Shown here: positions 8,650 through 16,766 of the stretch, piece after piece
How positions within the stretch are numbered: the stretch's first letter is position 1
Layout: each line of letters begins with the position of its first letter
Source: Streptomyces venezuelae
Lineage (GTDB): Bacteria > Actinomycetota > Actinomycetes > Streptomycetales > Streptomycetaceae
Direction: 5' to 3'
NCBI RefSeq assembly: GCF_008642275.1
Contig: NZ_CP029189.1
Span: 6,616,001-6,680,000 of the forward strand
DNA length: 64,000 nucleotides
The notes under the pieces: generated by a model
Databases searched by the model: none
What the model was told of the DNA's origin: nothing
Seen by the model: the letters and a program-made list of their open reading frames with translations, nothing else
Made by a program: the position numbers and the translations under genes

Positions 8650-11600
8650 ATGGACGGTAACGAGACGTCGAGCCTGCCCCAGGCGGTGGCTCGAATAGTC
8701 GGGCCGAACGGGGAGGTCGCGGGCGCTGGATTCCTAGTGGCCGAGGAAGTGGTGGTCACCTGCGCCCATGTCGTACGCGGGGCCGGATCCGGACCCGGAG
8801 GGAGTGTCCGGCTGGCTTTCCCCCACGCGACCGGCGCGCCCCGGATCGAGGGACGGGTACTGAACGGCCCGTGGCGGGACCCTGAGGCAGAAGACGTGGC
8901 GCTGGTCCGTCTGAGCAGTACCCCGGCGGGGGTGACGCCTCTGCCGCTCGGCTCCGCATCGGGCTGTCGCGGGCATCAGGTACGTTCGTTCGGGTTCCCC
9001 GCCCAGGCCCCGCCTGACGGCCACTTCGGCTTCGGTGTCGCCGGCGATCTGCTGCCGGCCACCGGGAGCAGGAGCGCACACCTGCAGCTGACTGCCGCCA
9101 ACGACCTCGGCACCGGATTCAGCGGTGGACCGGTCCTCGACGAGGTGACGGGACTGGTCATCGGCATGCTGACCGAGATCACTGCTCCCGACAAGCACGA
9201 ACGGGGACAGGGGATCGCCTACGTCACACCCACTGAGGTGCTGCGGGAGATCTGGCCGGGACTGGTCGAACAGGACGTGTGCCCCTACCGAGGGCTGGAG
9301 ACCTTCACTGCGGAGCACGCCCGATGGTTCCAGGGCCGCAGCGACGCCGTGGAGCAGGTGCTCGCGAACCTCGCCCGCCAGAAGCGGCTGACCCTGCTCC
9401 TGGGCCCCTCAGGATCAGGCAAGTCCTCCCTGATCCAGGCCGGTGTCCTGCACGCGCTGGCCGACGGTGCGCTGCCGGACAGCGACCGGTGGCTGACCGT
9501 CCTCGTACGGCCCAGGCAGGACCTGACGGCCGCACTGGAGCGCGCCGGTCTGGCCGGGCCCGCGACAGGCGGGATCCCCGCAGCCGTCACCCGTAAACTC
9601 GCGGACCAGCCCGGACATCGGCGCGTCCTGCTGGTCATCGACCAGTTCGAGGAGCTCTTCACCCAGTCCGACAGGAACCTGGCCGTCGCGGACGAGATCA
9701 CCGCCGCAGTCACCTCGGACGCCGAGCTCAACGTGGTCCTGATCATGCGGGACGACTTCTACCCGCGGCTCGCCGCCCTGGCCCCGCGGTTGCTGGCGGC
9801 AGCCATGCCAGGACTCCTCAACGTGCCCGGCACCCTGAGCCGTCAGGACCTGCACGACATCATCACTCTGCCCGCCCGGGACGTGGGTCTCCACTTCCAG
9901 GTCGGTCTTCCGGAGCAGATCATCTCCGACGTCCTGGCCGCCACCCCTGACGGAGTCGCCGCCCGCCAGGCCCCTGTCACCGTGCTGCCGCTCCTGGAGC
10001 TGACACTCAGCCAGCTGTGGCAAAGGCGCCACGACGGACACCTCACCCACCAGGCCTACCGGCGGATCGGAGGGGTCACCGGAAGCCTGACCACCTGGTG
10101 CGACACCGCGCTCAAGCAGCTGCCGGCCGACCAACGCCCCACTGCCCAGCGCATCCTGACCTCCCTCGTACGCCCCGCGGACCCCAGCCACGGCACACCC
10201 GCCACCCGTGCGCAGATCTCCCTCGACGAACTACGCGAACTGGCGGGCGGCCCCGACGACGCTCCGCACGGCGATGATTCCGTTGGCGCGGTCATGGCTG
10301 CGCTCACCCGCCACCGGATCATCACGACCCAGACGCTCCGTGACCCCGCACACCCCGATGCCGCTCCCGGACTGCCGGTCGCCGAACTGATCCACGATGC
10401 TCTGATCCGCGACTGGGACACGCTGCGCGACTGGGTGAACCAGGACCGTCGATTCCAGATCTGGCTCGACCGCATCCGCCCACGCGCCACTCACTGGGCG
10501 GCAGAGGACGACCCAGGCGACCTCCTGGGGGGAGCGGCGCTCGCCGAAGCCCTCGACTTTTCACAGCAACGCCGCCTGCCGAGCGACATCGCAGCCTTCA
10601 TCACCACCAGCAGGCAACGCCAGCAAGCCGTCGCCAGGCGCAGCAAACGCCTCAACACCGTCCTGGCGACACTGCTCGCCCTCGCGCTCGTCGCCGCAGG
10701 GGTCGCCGTCGTACTGGGGAGGAGAGCAGCCACGGAACGCCAAGCAGCCGTTTCTGCCCTGTCCCAGAAGATCGCCACGCAGTCCAGGACATCCTCAGGC
10801 GCAAACCCCGACCTCGCCTCACTGCTGGCTGTCCAGGCGTACCGCACCAGCCCCAATCCTGAATCCCTTGAAAGCCTGCAAACAGCCGCAGCCCGCCCAC
10901 TGCGGCGGCGCTTGCCCGGCCACACCGATCCAGTGCTCTCCGTGGCCTTCCGCCCCGACGGGCGGACCCTCGCCACCGCCGGCCGCGACAACACCGTGCG
11001 CCTGTGGGACGTTGCCACGGGCAAGAGCACCAGAACCCTGACCGGGCACGCATACGAGGTGACCTCGGTGGCATTCAGCCCCGACGGGCACACCCTCGCC
11101 ACCAGCAGCAACGACGACACCGTGCGCCTGTGGGACGTTGACAGGGGCGAGACCACCAGAACTCTGCAGCATGACGACCCGGTGTACGGGGTGGCGTTCA
11201 GCCCCGACGGGCGGACCCTCGCCACTGGCAGCGCCGAGGGCATCGTGCGGCTGTGGGACGTCGCCGCAGGCAAGGCCAGAATCCTCCGGAGCGGGCGTGA
11301 CAACCTGGTGCTTTCGGTGGCGTTCAGTCCCCAGGGGGACGTTCTCGCCACCGGCAACCTCGACAAGACGGTGCAGCTGTGGGATGTGGTTTCCGGCACG
11401 CCGCGAACCACTCTGACCGACCACAAGGATGCGGTGCTTTCGGTAGCGTTCAGCCGGGACGGACGCACCCTCGCCACCGGCAGCCGCGACAGGACCGTGC
11501 GGCTGTGGGACACGGACGCCAAAAAAATCCGCACTGTCCTGTCCGGGCATTCTGACGTCGTGAATGCGGTCGCGTTCAGCCGCGACGGACGCACTCTCGC

Positions 11601-12798
11601 CAGCGGTGGCGACGACGACACGGTGCGGTTGTGGGACGTGGCCAGCGGCCTGACCCGTACCACCCTGACGGAACACACCGACGACGTTCGTGCGGTGGCA
11701 TTCAGCCCCGACGGGAACAGCCTGGCCACCGGTAGCTTCGACAACGTCGCACGATTGTGGGACGTTGCTTTCGGCGCCACTCGCACACGCCTGACCGGGC
11801 ATCCCGAGGAGGTGCTTTCGGTTGCTTTCAGTCCCGACGGGCGCACCCTCGCCACCGGCAGCCGCGACAGCATCGTGCGGCTGTGGGACGTCGCCGCCAC
11901 CGAAACGGCCCGCACCGAAAAGGCCCGCACCGAACTGGCCGGCGACGATCAGGTGTTCTCCGTGGCGTTCAGCCCCGACGGACGCACGCTCGCCACCACG
12001 GGTGGCGCCGACCATGCGGTGCAGATGTGGGATGTGGATGCCGAAAACGTGCGCACCGCCCTGACCGAACACACCGGCACCATCTGGTCGTTGGCCTTCA
12101 GTTCCGATGGGAACACCCTCGCCACCAGCAGTTCCGACAACACCGTGCTGCTGTGGGACGTGGATGCCGGAAAGCCTCGTACCGAGCTGTTCAGAGTCGA
12201 CAGTGCACTGCTGCAGTCGGTCGCGTTCAGCCCCGACGGTCGCACCCTCGCCACGATAGGCGATGACTGGGGGGTCGTGCTGCTGTGGGACGTGGTCAAA
12301 GGCAAGGTCCGCACTACGTTGTCCGGGCCTACCGTCCCAGTGAATTCGGTTGCTTTCAGTCCCGATGGGCGCACCCTCGCCACCGGCGGCGACGACAACA
12401 CCGTTCGCCTGTGGGACGTGGAGAGGGGCGCCACGCGCGCCACACTGTCCGGGCATACCGCCCCAGTGAACTCGGTCGCGTTCAGTCCCGATGGACACAC
12501 CCTCGCCACGGGCAGCGACGACAACACCGTGCGACTGTGGGGTGTGGCCACTGGTCAGTTCCGTACCGCCTTGATCGGACACACCGGCAAGGTGAACTCG
12601 GTGGTGTTCAGCCCCGACGGCCGTTCTCTCGCCACGGGCAGCCTCGACAAGACCGTGCGACTGTGGAATGTCGCTCTCCCCAGTCCTGACGCGGCGATCC
12701 AGAGAATCTGCGGTGCCGTCAACCGCGATTTCACCCCGCAAGAACGAACGACGTACCTGCCAGGGCAGGCCGTCGCCCCGGTGTGCCCAGCACGCTGA
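8650..12798 (+). CDS. Trypsin-like protease / nSTAND NTPase / TM / WD40-repeat protein
   Basis: 1382 aa. Residues about 8-200 are a trypsin-like serine protease with an intact triad: His40 (TCAHVV), Asp82 (EDVALVRL) and Ser158 (GTGFSGGP). Residues about 210-640 are a STAND NTPase of the nSTAND1 type, with CPYRGLETFTAEHARWFQGR, Walker A GPSGSGKSS (252-260) and Walker B LLVIDQFEELF (Asp331). A hydrophobic helix at about 671-692 (TVLATLLALALVAAGVAVVL) implies membrane anchoring with protease and NTPase on one face. Residues about 755-1340 contain 14 WD40 repeats, enough for two seven-bladed propellers, then a short tail with a Cys pair. The likely logic is that the propellers sense a ligand, the STAND module oligomerises and the protease is unleashed. 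The start is 4 nt after Trypco1, with only a weak ribosome site, so coupling is likely. Confidence 0.93.
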   Translation: MDGNETSSLPQAVARIVGPNGEVAGAGFLVAEEVVVTCAHVVRGAGSGPGGSVRLAFPHATGAPRIEGRVLNGPWRDPEAEDVALVRLSSTPAGVTPLPLGSASGCRGHQVRSFGFPAQAPPDGHFGFGVAGDLLPATGSRSAHLQLTAANDLGTGFSGGPVLDEVTGLVIGMLTEITAPDKHERGQGIAYVTPTEVLREIWPGLVEQDVCPYRGLETFTAEHARWFQGRSDAVEQVLANLARQKRLTLLLGPSGSGKSSLIQAGVLHALADGALPDSDRWLTVLVRPRQDLTAALERAGLAGPATGGIPAAVTRKLADQPGHRRVLLVIDQFEELFTQSDRNLAVADEITAAVTSDAELNVVLIMRDDFYPRLAALAPRLLAAAMPGLLNVPGTLSRQDLHDIITLPARDVGLHFQVGLPEQIISDVLAATPDGVAARQAPVTVLPLLELTLSQLWQRRHDGHLTHQAYRRIGGVTGSLTTWCDTALKQLPADQRPTAQRILTSLVRPADPSHGTPATRAQISLDELRELAGGPDDAPHGDDSVGAVMAALTRHRIITTQTLRDPAHPDAAPGLPVAELIHDALIRDWDTLRDWVNQDRRFQIWLDRIRPRATHWAAEDDPGDLLGGAALAEALDFSQQRRLPSDIAAFITTSRQRQQAVARRSKRLNTVLATLLALALVAAGVAVVLGRRAATERQAAVSALSQKIATQSRTSSGANPDLASLLAVQAYRTSPNPESLESLQTAAARPLRRRLPGHTDPVLSVAFRPDGRTLATAGRDNTVRLWDVATGKSTRTLTGHAYEVTSVAFSPDGHTLATSSNDDTVRLWDVDRGETTRTLQHDDPVYGVAFSPDGRTLATGSAEGIVRLWDVAAGKARILRSGRDNLVLSVAFSPQGDVLATGNLDKTVQLWDVVSGTPRTTLTDHKDAVLSVAFSRDGRTLATGSRDRTVRLWDTDAKKIRTVLSGHSDVVNAVAFSRDGRTLASGGDDDTVRLWDVASGLTRTTLTEHTDDVRAVAFSPDGNSLATGSFDNVARLWDVAFGATRTRLTGHPEEVLSVAFSPDGRTLATGSRDSIVRLWDVAATETARTEKARTELAGDDQVFSVAFSPDGRTLATTGGADHAVQMWDVDAENVRTALTEHTGTIWSLAFSSDGNTLATSSSDNTVLLWDVDAGKPRTELFRVDSALLQSVAFSPDGRTLATIGDDWGVVLLWDVVKGKVRTTLSGPTVPVNSVAFSPDGRTLATGGDDNTVRLWDVERGATRATLSGHTAPVNSVAFSPDGHTLATGSDDNTVRLWGVATGQFRTALIGHTGKVNSVVFSPDGRSLATGSLDKTVRLWNVALPSPDAAIQRICGAVNRDFTPQERTTYLPGQAVAPVCPAR
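10912..12690 (+). repeat. 14 tandem WD40-encoding repeats (about 126 bp each)
   Basis: Fourteen in-frame units, each with a SVAFSPDGRTLATGS-like core and a VRLWDV end, follow one another without linkers. Several units keep near-identical DNA (for example around 12349-12414 and 12469-12540), which points to recent duplication or gene conversion. These are protein-coding repeats, not CRISPR or satellite DNA. Confidence 0.9.
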
Positions 12799-12821
12799 CG
12801 CGGCGACGAGGGGCCGACATC

Positions 12822-13256
12822 ATGGTGCACTGCACTGCACCGCTGGCCTGCGGACACGTCGAAGAGGTCGTAGCGCCAACCCTCGACTGGAAACCCGATG
12901 ACGGTCCGCGCTTGGCCGAGGCCGCAAGGGTGAAACAGATGATCGAGGAATTCGAGCAGGCCTGGGCCTCAGACCAGATGCTCCAACCCGAAGCCGAACG
13001 TGAACGCACCCGCCGGATGCTGGCGGCAGGCTGGCCGCGTCCGAGGCCGGAACGGTCTTGCCATACCTGTCCCCACGCTCGCGCGATTGTCGCGTATCAG
13101 CGCGTGGGCTGGCTCATTCCACGCAAAGAGGCGCCGAAGTCCGAGGACCCGCCGCCGGCTCGCGCTGTCTTGGAGCGCCGACTTCGCCAGGCCGAGGCCG
13201 AGGCGGAACGGCTGCGAGCGCAGCTGGCCCGGCACGAGGAGCGACGGGACGCCTGA
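12822..13256 (+). CDS. Small Cys-motif, coiled-coil protein downstream of the STAND gene
   Basis: 144 aa from an ATG at 12822, with GAGGGG 8-9 nt upstream. An in-frame GTG at 12783 would overlap the STAND gene. N-terminal MVHCTAPLACGH and a central RSCHTCPHARAI place four cysteines and nearby histidines as a possible zinc site. The C-terminal third (RAVLERRLRQAEAEAERLRA) is a charged heptad-like coiled coil. It starts 23 nt after the STAND gene stop, in the same direction, and ends before a terminator, so it is probably the last gene of that operon. I do not recognise a family and assign no function. Confidence 0.62.
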   Translation: MVHCTAPLACGHVEEVVAPTLDWKPDDGPRLAEAARVKQMIEEFEQAWASDQMLQPEAERERTRRMLAAGWPRPRPERSCHTCPHARAIVAYQRVGWLIPRKEAPKSEDPPPARAVLERRLRQAEAEAERLRAQLARHEERRDA

Positions 13257-13368
13257 CAGACGAGCCCCGGGACCTGCCGGCACCTGGGCCCAGGCAGCTC
13301 AGCGTGACGCCACCCTCCACGACCTCACGACTCGATCGGGCACGTCCTACTCCCAGCCCCATGAGCAT

Positions 13369-13405
13369 TCTGGGGGCCAACTTCGAGACGGGTTGGCCCC
13401 CCAGA
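13369..13405. terminator. Hairpin between convergent genes
   Basis: Inverted repeat with arms of about 13-14 nt (TCTGGGGGCCAAC and its complement with one extra C) and a loop of about 9 nt. It lies between the rightward operon ending at 13256 and the leftward NUDIX gene ending at 13430, so it probably terminates both. Confidence 0.7.
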
Positions 13406-13429
13406 GGTGTTGTGCGTCGCCAGGTACCT

Positions 13430-13843
13430 TCAGCGGTTCAACGCCGAGTCGAGGTGTTCCTGCACCGGCTCGAACAGGCCGTATGGGACATACCGCGGGA
13501 TCTCTGCATGGGCGACCCACGCCAGCTCGGCGAGCTCGTCGGTGTCCGCCACGTGCGCGTCACCGCCGACCGCCTCGCAGGCGGTGTACGACATCAGCCG
13601 GCCGGTGGCCGGGTGGATCCGTTCGCCGAGCAGTTTCACCGCCTTCACGGCAAGCCCCGTCTCCTCCCGGGTCTCCCGTACGGCGGCGTCCTCGCGGGCT
13701 TCGTTGGGCTCGATCTCCCCGGCCGGGAACTGCCAGGAGAGCTGGCCCTCGCTGACCCGCCGCCGGACCATCAGCACGCGGCCTTCGTGCACCACGATGG
13801 CCGCGGCGATGCCCGGTCGCTCTTCAGCGCTTTGCTGCGTCAC
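13430..13843 (-). CDS. NUDIX hydrolase
   Basis: 137 aa from GTG 13843 with a good GGAGG site upstream. The Nudix box is complete: GEIEPNEAREDAAVRETREE followed by TGL (G-x5-E-x7-REUxEExGU), at about residues 42-64. It is preceded by the usual LMVRRRVSEGQLSWQFPAGE strand. It hydrolyses a nucleoside diphosphate linked to another moiety, with substrate unknown. The VGGDAHVADTDELAELAWV segment fits the standard beta strands after the box. It lies in a leftward group after a GNAT and a VOC gene. Confidence 0.92.
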   Translation of the reverse strand: MTQQSAEERPGIAAAIVVHEGRVLMVRRRVSEGQLSWQFPAGEIEPNEAREDAAVRETREETGLAVKAVKLLGERIHPATGRLMSYTACEAVGGDAHVADTDELAELAWVAHAEIPRYVPYGLFEPVQEHLDSALNR

Positions 13844-13903
13844 GTCTACTCCTCCAGGAGGCCAGGATGGGCCGGAAGATCGTATCGGCGCCCAGCGCGC
13901 CAG

Positions 13904-14539
13904 TCAGTGGAAGAGCGGGATGCAGTCAGGTGGCCCGGCTATTCCGACAGGCACCACGCTCGCGCAACCCTGCCAGTCGGCCGCCTCTATGACCTCCTCG
14001 TGGGCGTCGTAGCGGTGGCCGTTGAGGGAGATCCGGTGGACGCCGTTCGGGCGGTAGCCGAACTTTCGGGACACCGCCCGGGAGGCGGCGTTGTCGGCGA
14101 AGGCGGTGGAGGTGACGCGGGCGGCGCCGAGGCCGTCGAATGCGAGGGCCAGGGCTGCGGCGCGCATCTGGGTGCCGTAGCCCTGGCCCTGGAAGCGGCG
14201 GCCGAGCCAGAAGCCGGTCCGGGCCTCGCCGGTGGTGGCGAAGTCGCGGGCGGAGAGGTTCTGCTGGCCGATGACCTGGCCGTCGTGGAAGACGGCCAGG
14301 AGCAGACGCCAGTTCTCGCCGGTCCAGTCGCCTCGCGCCCACCAGTGGTTCTGTACGACGCTCCTGGCCCGCTCGGCCGGCGGGGCGGAGGCCCAGGGCT
14401 GCGGGAAATACACAGCGCCGTCGGGGACGACCCCGTCGGCGGCCACCTGGGCGAGCGCATCGAGATCGTCGTCCGAAGGGAGTCGCAGGACGAGGTCGGC
14501 AGTGGTGAGCTGGAGGGCGGTGAGGGGCCAGTGGCGCAT
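13904..14539 (-). CDS. GNAT family N-acetyltransferase (RimJ/RimL-like)
   Basis: 211 aa from an ATG at 14539 (MRHWPLTALQLTTADLVLRL). The reading frame is open much further upstream but crosses the VOC gene, so that part is a shadow. Motifs are TGFWLGRRFQGQGYGTQMRA (acetyl-CoA loop Q-x-Q-G-x-G at about residues 120-130) and STAFADNAASRAVSRKFGYR. It is a paralogue of 5646-6317: both share the ERARSVVQ-H-W and FADNA-S-AVSRK-GY blocks. The substrate is unknown. It starts 17 nt after the end of the upstream VOC gene and is probably co-transcribed with it. Confidence 0.88.
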   Translation of the reverse strand: MRHWPLTALQLTTADLVLRLPSDDDLDALAQVAADGVVPDGAVYFPQPWASAPPAERARSVVQNHWWARGDWTGENWRLLLAVFHDGQVIGQQNLSARDFATTGEARTGFWLGRRFQGQGYGTQMRAAALALAFDGLGAARVTSTAFADNAASRAVSRKFGYRPNGVHRISLNGHRYDAHEEVIEAADWQGCASVVPVGIAGPPDCIPLFH

Positions 14540-14556
14540 GCGTGGGCTCCGAGGGG

Positions 14557-14910
14557 TCAGGGCCCGTCGAGTCCGAAGACGGTGCCGAACGGGTCGATGA
14601 GCTGGCAGATGCGACGGCCGGGCTCCACGTCGAGGGGGCCGCGGTGGTGGGTGCAGCCAGCTTCCAGGAGGCGCTTGCGTTCGGTGTCGAGGTCCTCGAC
14701 GGACCAGTACGGGACGGTGCTCCGCCCGTGGGCGTTCGCTTTGGGGGATGCCTGGTGGAAGCCGAACTCGACTCCGTCGAGGTCGAGCCAGGCGTATACG
14801 GCGGTGCCGTTGATGTCGAGCTTGACCTCGGCTTCGAAGATCTCGCCCCACCAGCGGGCGGCGGCTTCGGGGTCGTCGACGAAGACCATGACGGAGCGGA
14901 TACCGCGCAC
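14557..14910 (-). CDS. VOC (glyoxalase/bleomycin-resistance fold) protein
   Basis: 117 aa from GTG 14910, chosen for the AAGGAG 8 nt upstream and because the family starts with RGIRSVMVFVDDPEAAARWW. It contains one vicinal-oxygen-chelate module: WGEIFEAEV, then DLDGVEFGFHQAS, then DPFGTVFGLDGP at the C terminus. The metal or ligand set cannot be assigned with confidence. It may be a dioxygenase, isomerase or binding (resistance) protein. It is likely first in a leftward operon with the GNAT and NUDIX genes. Confidence 0.85.
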   Translation of the reverse strand: MRGIRSVMVFVDDPEAAARWWGEIFEAEVKLDINGTAVYAWLDLDGVEFGFHQASPKANAHGRSTVPYWSVEDLDTERKRLLEAGCTHHRGPLDVEPGRRICQLIDPFGTVFGLDGP

Positions 14911-14957
14911 TTGGGATGCTCCTTGTATCGGGAAGTGGCACGGTACCGCTGGGGTGG

Positions 14958-15122
14958 TCACTCGTGGGAGCCGTGCAGGGAACGGAGGCCGGTGGCAGCG
15001 GCGAACGCCGCCAGGGCGCGTATGAGGTCGCGATCGTTCCACTGGGTGCCGAGTTCCCGTGCGTGGTGCAGGTAGGCGTGGCGTACCCAGCGCGGGGACG
15101 GGTGCCCTTGCTGGTCAGCCAT
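14958..15122 (-). CDS. Short ORF, possible remnant of a larger protein
   Basis: 54 codons, MADQQGHPSPRWVRHAYLHH to a stop at GSHE. Codon use looks genuine and the same frame is coding-like back to about 15155 (DIIGLPDLITLAHM), where a stop precedes TLRPDIIGLP. Upstream sense after that stop reads GHLALIDA. This suggests the 3' end of a gene broken by a nonsense change or deletion rather than a complete small gene. The family is not recognised. Confidence 0.35.
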   Translation of the reverse strand: MADQQGHPSPRWVRHAYLHHARELGTQWNDRDLIRALAAFAAATGLRSLHGSHE

Positions 15123-15443
15123 GTGGGCGAGGGTGATGAGGTCGGGCAGGCCGATGATGTCCGGGCGGAGGGTTCATGCGTCGATGAGGGCGAGGTGCCC
15201 GTCGCAACGCCGTCCCCACCGCGGACGGCTTCTCCGCCCGCTGAGCATGGCTGGCGCCATACGCCTCGGAGCAGGCTCTGATCGTTGTGACAGCCAGCGC
15301 CCGCCTGGCCCGGCAGGCGCTTGTGTCCGGGACGCAGAGGGGGCGACGACCTGCCTTGCGATGACCGGTTTCTTGATCGCGGTGGGTAGGTTCAAGGTGC
15401 CCCCGGGGGGAGGCTGGTCGTGCTGAGTCCTCCCAAGACGAGT

Positions 15444-15723
15444 GACGTGCCGTCAGGTAGGTCAGCATCTGGCCAGCATCAGTCCCCCCGCGTTCCGGAG
15501 AGGCTGGCCGACGTGAAGCCCGGTCCGGCAGCGTCACGACGGCTTGGTGTACGCGGAAGTGCAGGCCAGGAGCCTTTTCGTCCGAGACGATGGATTTTCC
15601 TTTTGATCTCCGATCCGACGCCCGCCGGTGTAGAGTGCAGGACGCCCTTGACCTGCAAAAAGCTGGCAGGGAGCCGTCTTCTAGGAGCTCAAATTGCTTC
15701 GCACCATGTTCAAGTCCTACATC
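15444..15723 (+). repeat. Left copy of panD promoter/5'-end duplication (panD stub)
   Basis: This 280-bp segment aligns almost without gaps to 24621-24899, the promoter and first ten codons of panD. The copies share the ribosome-site block tctaggagctcaaattg, the tagagt -10-like box and many other stretches. In this copy the panD frame (TTG at 15694) reads MLRTMFKSYI then TGA at 15724. It is therefore a truncated panD start, now without a gene. The two copies differ at many positions, so the duplication is old. Confidence 0.85.
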
Positions 15724-16242
15724 TGACATCTGGACGTTTTCGCAGGTCATCGGCGTGGCGGTGGGGCTCTGGTCAGCAATCGGTCAGCATCAGCCTCTTG
15801 GGTTGTTCGTGGAGGCGCACCAGCTGGCGGTCGTGCATGCTGCTGACACAGGCGGCTTGTCGGTGCGCCATGACGGCCTTTGCCACGTGGAGCCCGACGT
15901 CCTTGAGGCCGCAGCCCGGCCCTGTCCGCCAGGCACACGGGTGAAGTCATCCACTGGATGGCGAGGGTGTGGAGCAAGGCGGTGGCAACCTCCTCTCCTT
16001 CGTTCAGGGGAAGGGAGCTCTATTTCCGCAGCAGTCCGACCTCAAGATTCCCAGCGTCGACAGCAGTGTTTCGCTAGGCGAGAGGACTCGACCGACCGAC
16101 CCTGTCGTCTGGCTGCTTCGGTATTCCACCAGCAGTGGGCGTCGGGCGAGCGCAGCTCGGAAACCATACGCGGGCCCAGGTGCCGAGTATTTCCCAAGCT
16201 TGTAGCGTGGGTTAGATTTTCGTCATCCGGTTCCATGGCAAA
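15724..16242. other. Gene-poor stretch after the panD stub
   Basis: About 520 bp with no convincing reading frame on either strand. It contains ggtcagcaatcggtcagcatc (15771-15791), related to the gtcagcatctggccagcatc and gtcagcatctggtcagcatc of the two panD-leader copies. A leftward coding-like patch (GLKDVGLHVAKAVMAHRQAA) ends at a stop near 15771 and could be a gene remnant. Nothing else is recognisable. Confidence 0.4.
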
Positions 16243-16265
16243 GCCCCAGGTCACAGGCCTGGGGC
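16243..16265 (+). terminator. Rho-independent terminator
   Basis: Stem GCCCCAGG / CCTGGGGC (8 bp, arms 16243-16250 and 16258-16265), 7-nt loop, followed by CTTTTGTTG. It is a classic terminator for rightward transcription, yet no intact gene precedes it, which fits a decayed gene upstream. Confidence 0.75.
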
Positions 16266-16523
16266 CTTTTGTTGTCCAGAACTTTCCGGGTTCTCATGCC
16301 ATGCGCGTGCCACAAGTTCCCTCGCGGGAAGTCAGGTTGAGCCTCGGGCGCTACTTGATGTCGAGTGGCTGCCGTCAGTCGCCCTTCCTGGTGAGGCCGA
16401 CGGGCGGGCTGGTGCGTCATCCGTGTGCCTCGCTTCGCGGTCTACGTGATGCAGGCCGTCGCGGTGCGTGCCAGCGTGATCGGAGAGCGATCCGTACCCC
16501 ACGCATCGAGAGGAGTCGCCGTC

Positions 16524-16733
16524 ATGGACGGTAGGCAGGACAAGCGTCAGGAGCCGGGCAAGGGGCGGGAGGCGCAGGAGCACCGTCGCCCCGGAGACCC
16601 CGCGCAGCCCCAGCCCGGCCGGTCGTCCCGCGAGAAGGGCGAGAAGGGACACAAGCACGGTCAGAAGGAGACCTCGCGCCGCCGCGAGGACGATCTTCTG
16701 CGCGAAGAGGACCTGCACGACGAGGGGCTCTGA
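16524..16733 (+). CDS. Small, highly charged hypothetical protein
   Basis: 69 aa from an ATG at 16524, with GAGGAG 8 nt upstream. The sequence is mostly Lys, Arg, Glu, Gln and Gly (MDGRQDKRQEPGKGREAQEH, ending EEDLHDEGL). It has no hydrophobic core, so it is probably disordered. Similar low-complexity stress-type small proteins are common in Streptomyces, but I assign no function. It converges on the DUF5994 gene at 16767. Confidence 0.55.
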   Translation: MDGRQDKRQEPGKGREAQEHRRPGDPAQPQPGRSSREKGEKGHKHGQKETSRRREDDLLREEDLHDEGL

Positions 16734-16766
16734 TCGGCGCACCACTCGGCCACTGAGGACTCGGGG

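Noticed and set aside
7029..8759. Extending the kinase-like gene upstream to 8759
   Set aside because: The extension runs opposite the Trypco1 gene and is low complexity. The ATG at 7856 gives the complete kinase-like domain.
10819..12741. Long minus-strand frames opposite the WD40 array and regular repeats suggestive of CRISPR
   Set aside because: Repeats have a 126-bp coding period with SPDG/VRLWD sense cores and no spacer structure, so they are WD40 units; the minus-strand frames are shadows.
15747..15977. Integrase remnant on the minus strand after the panD stub
   Set aside because: I looked for the tyrosine recombinase box (HxxR...Y) and serine recombinase motifs and found none; only an unassignable coding-like patch remains.
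16180..16265. tRNA or att site near the terminator at 16243
   Set aside because: The terminator resembles those after tRNA genes, but no cloverleaf or T-loop (ggttcgaatcc-type) sequence lies upstream.
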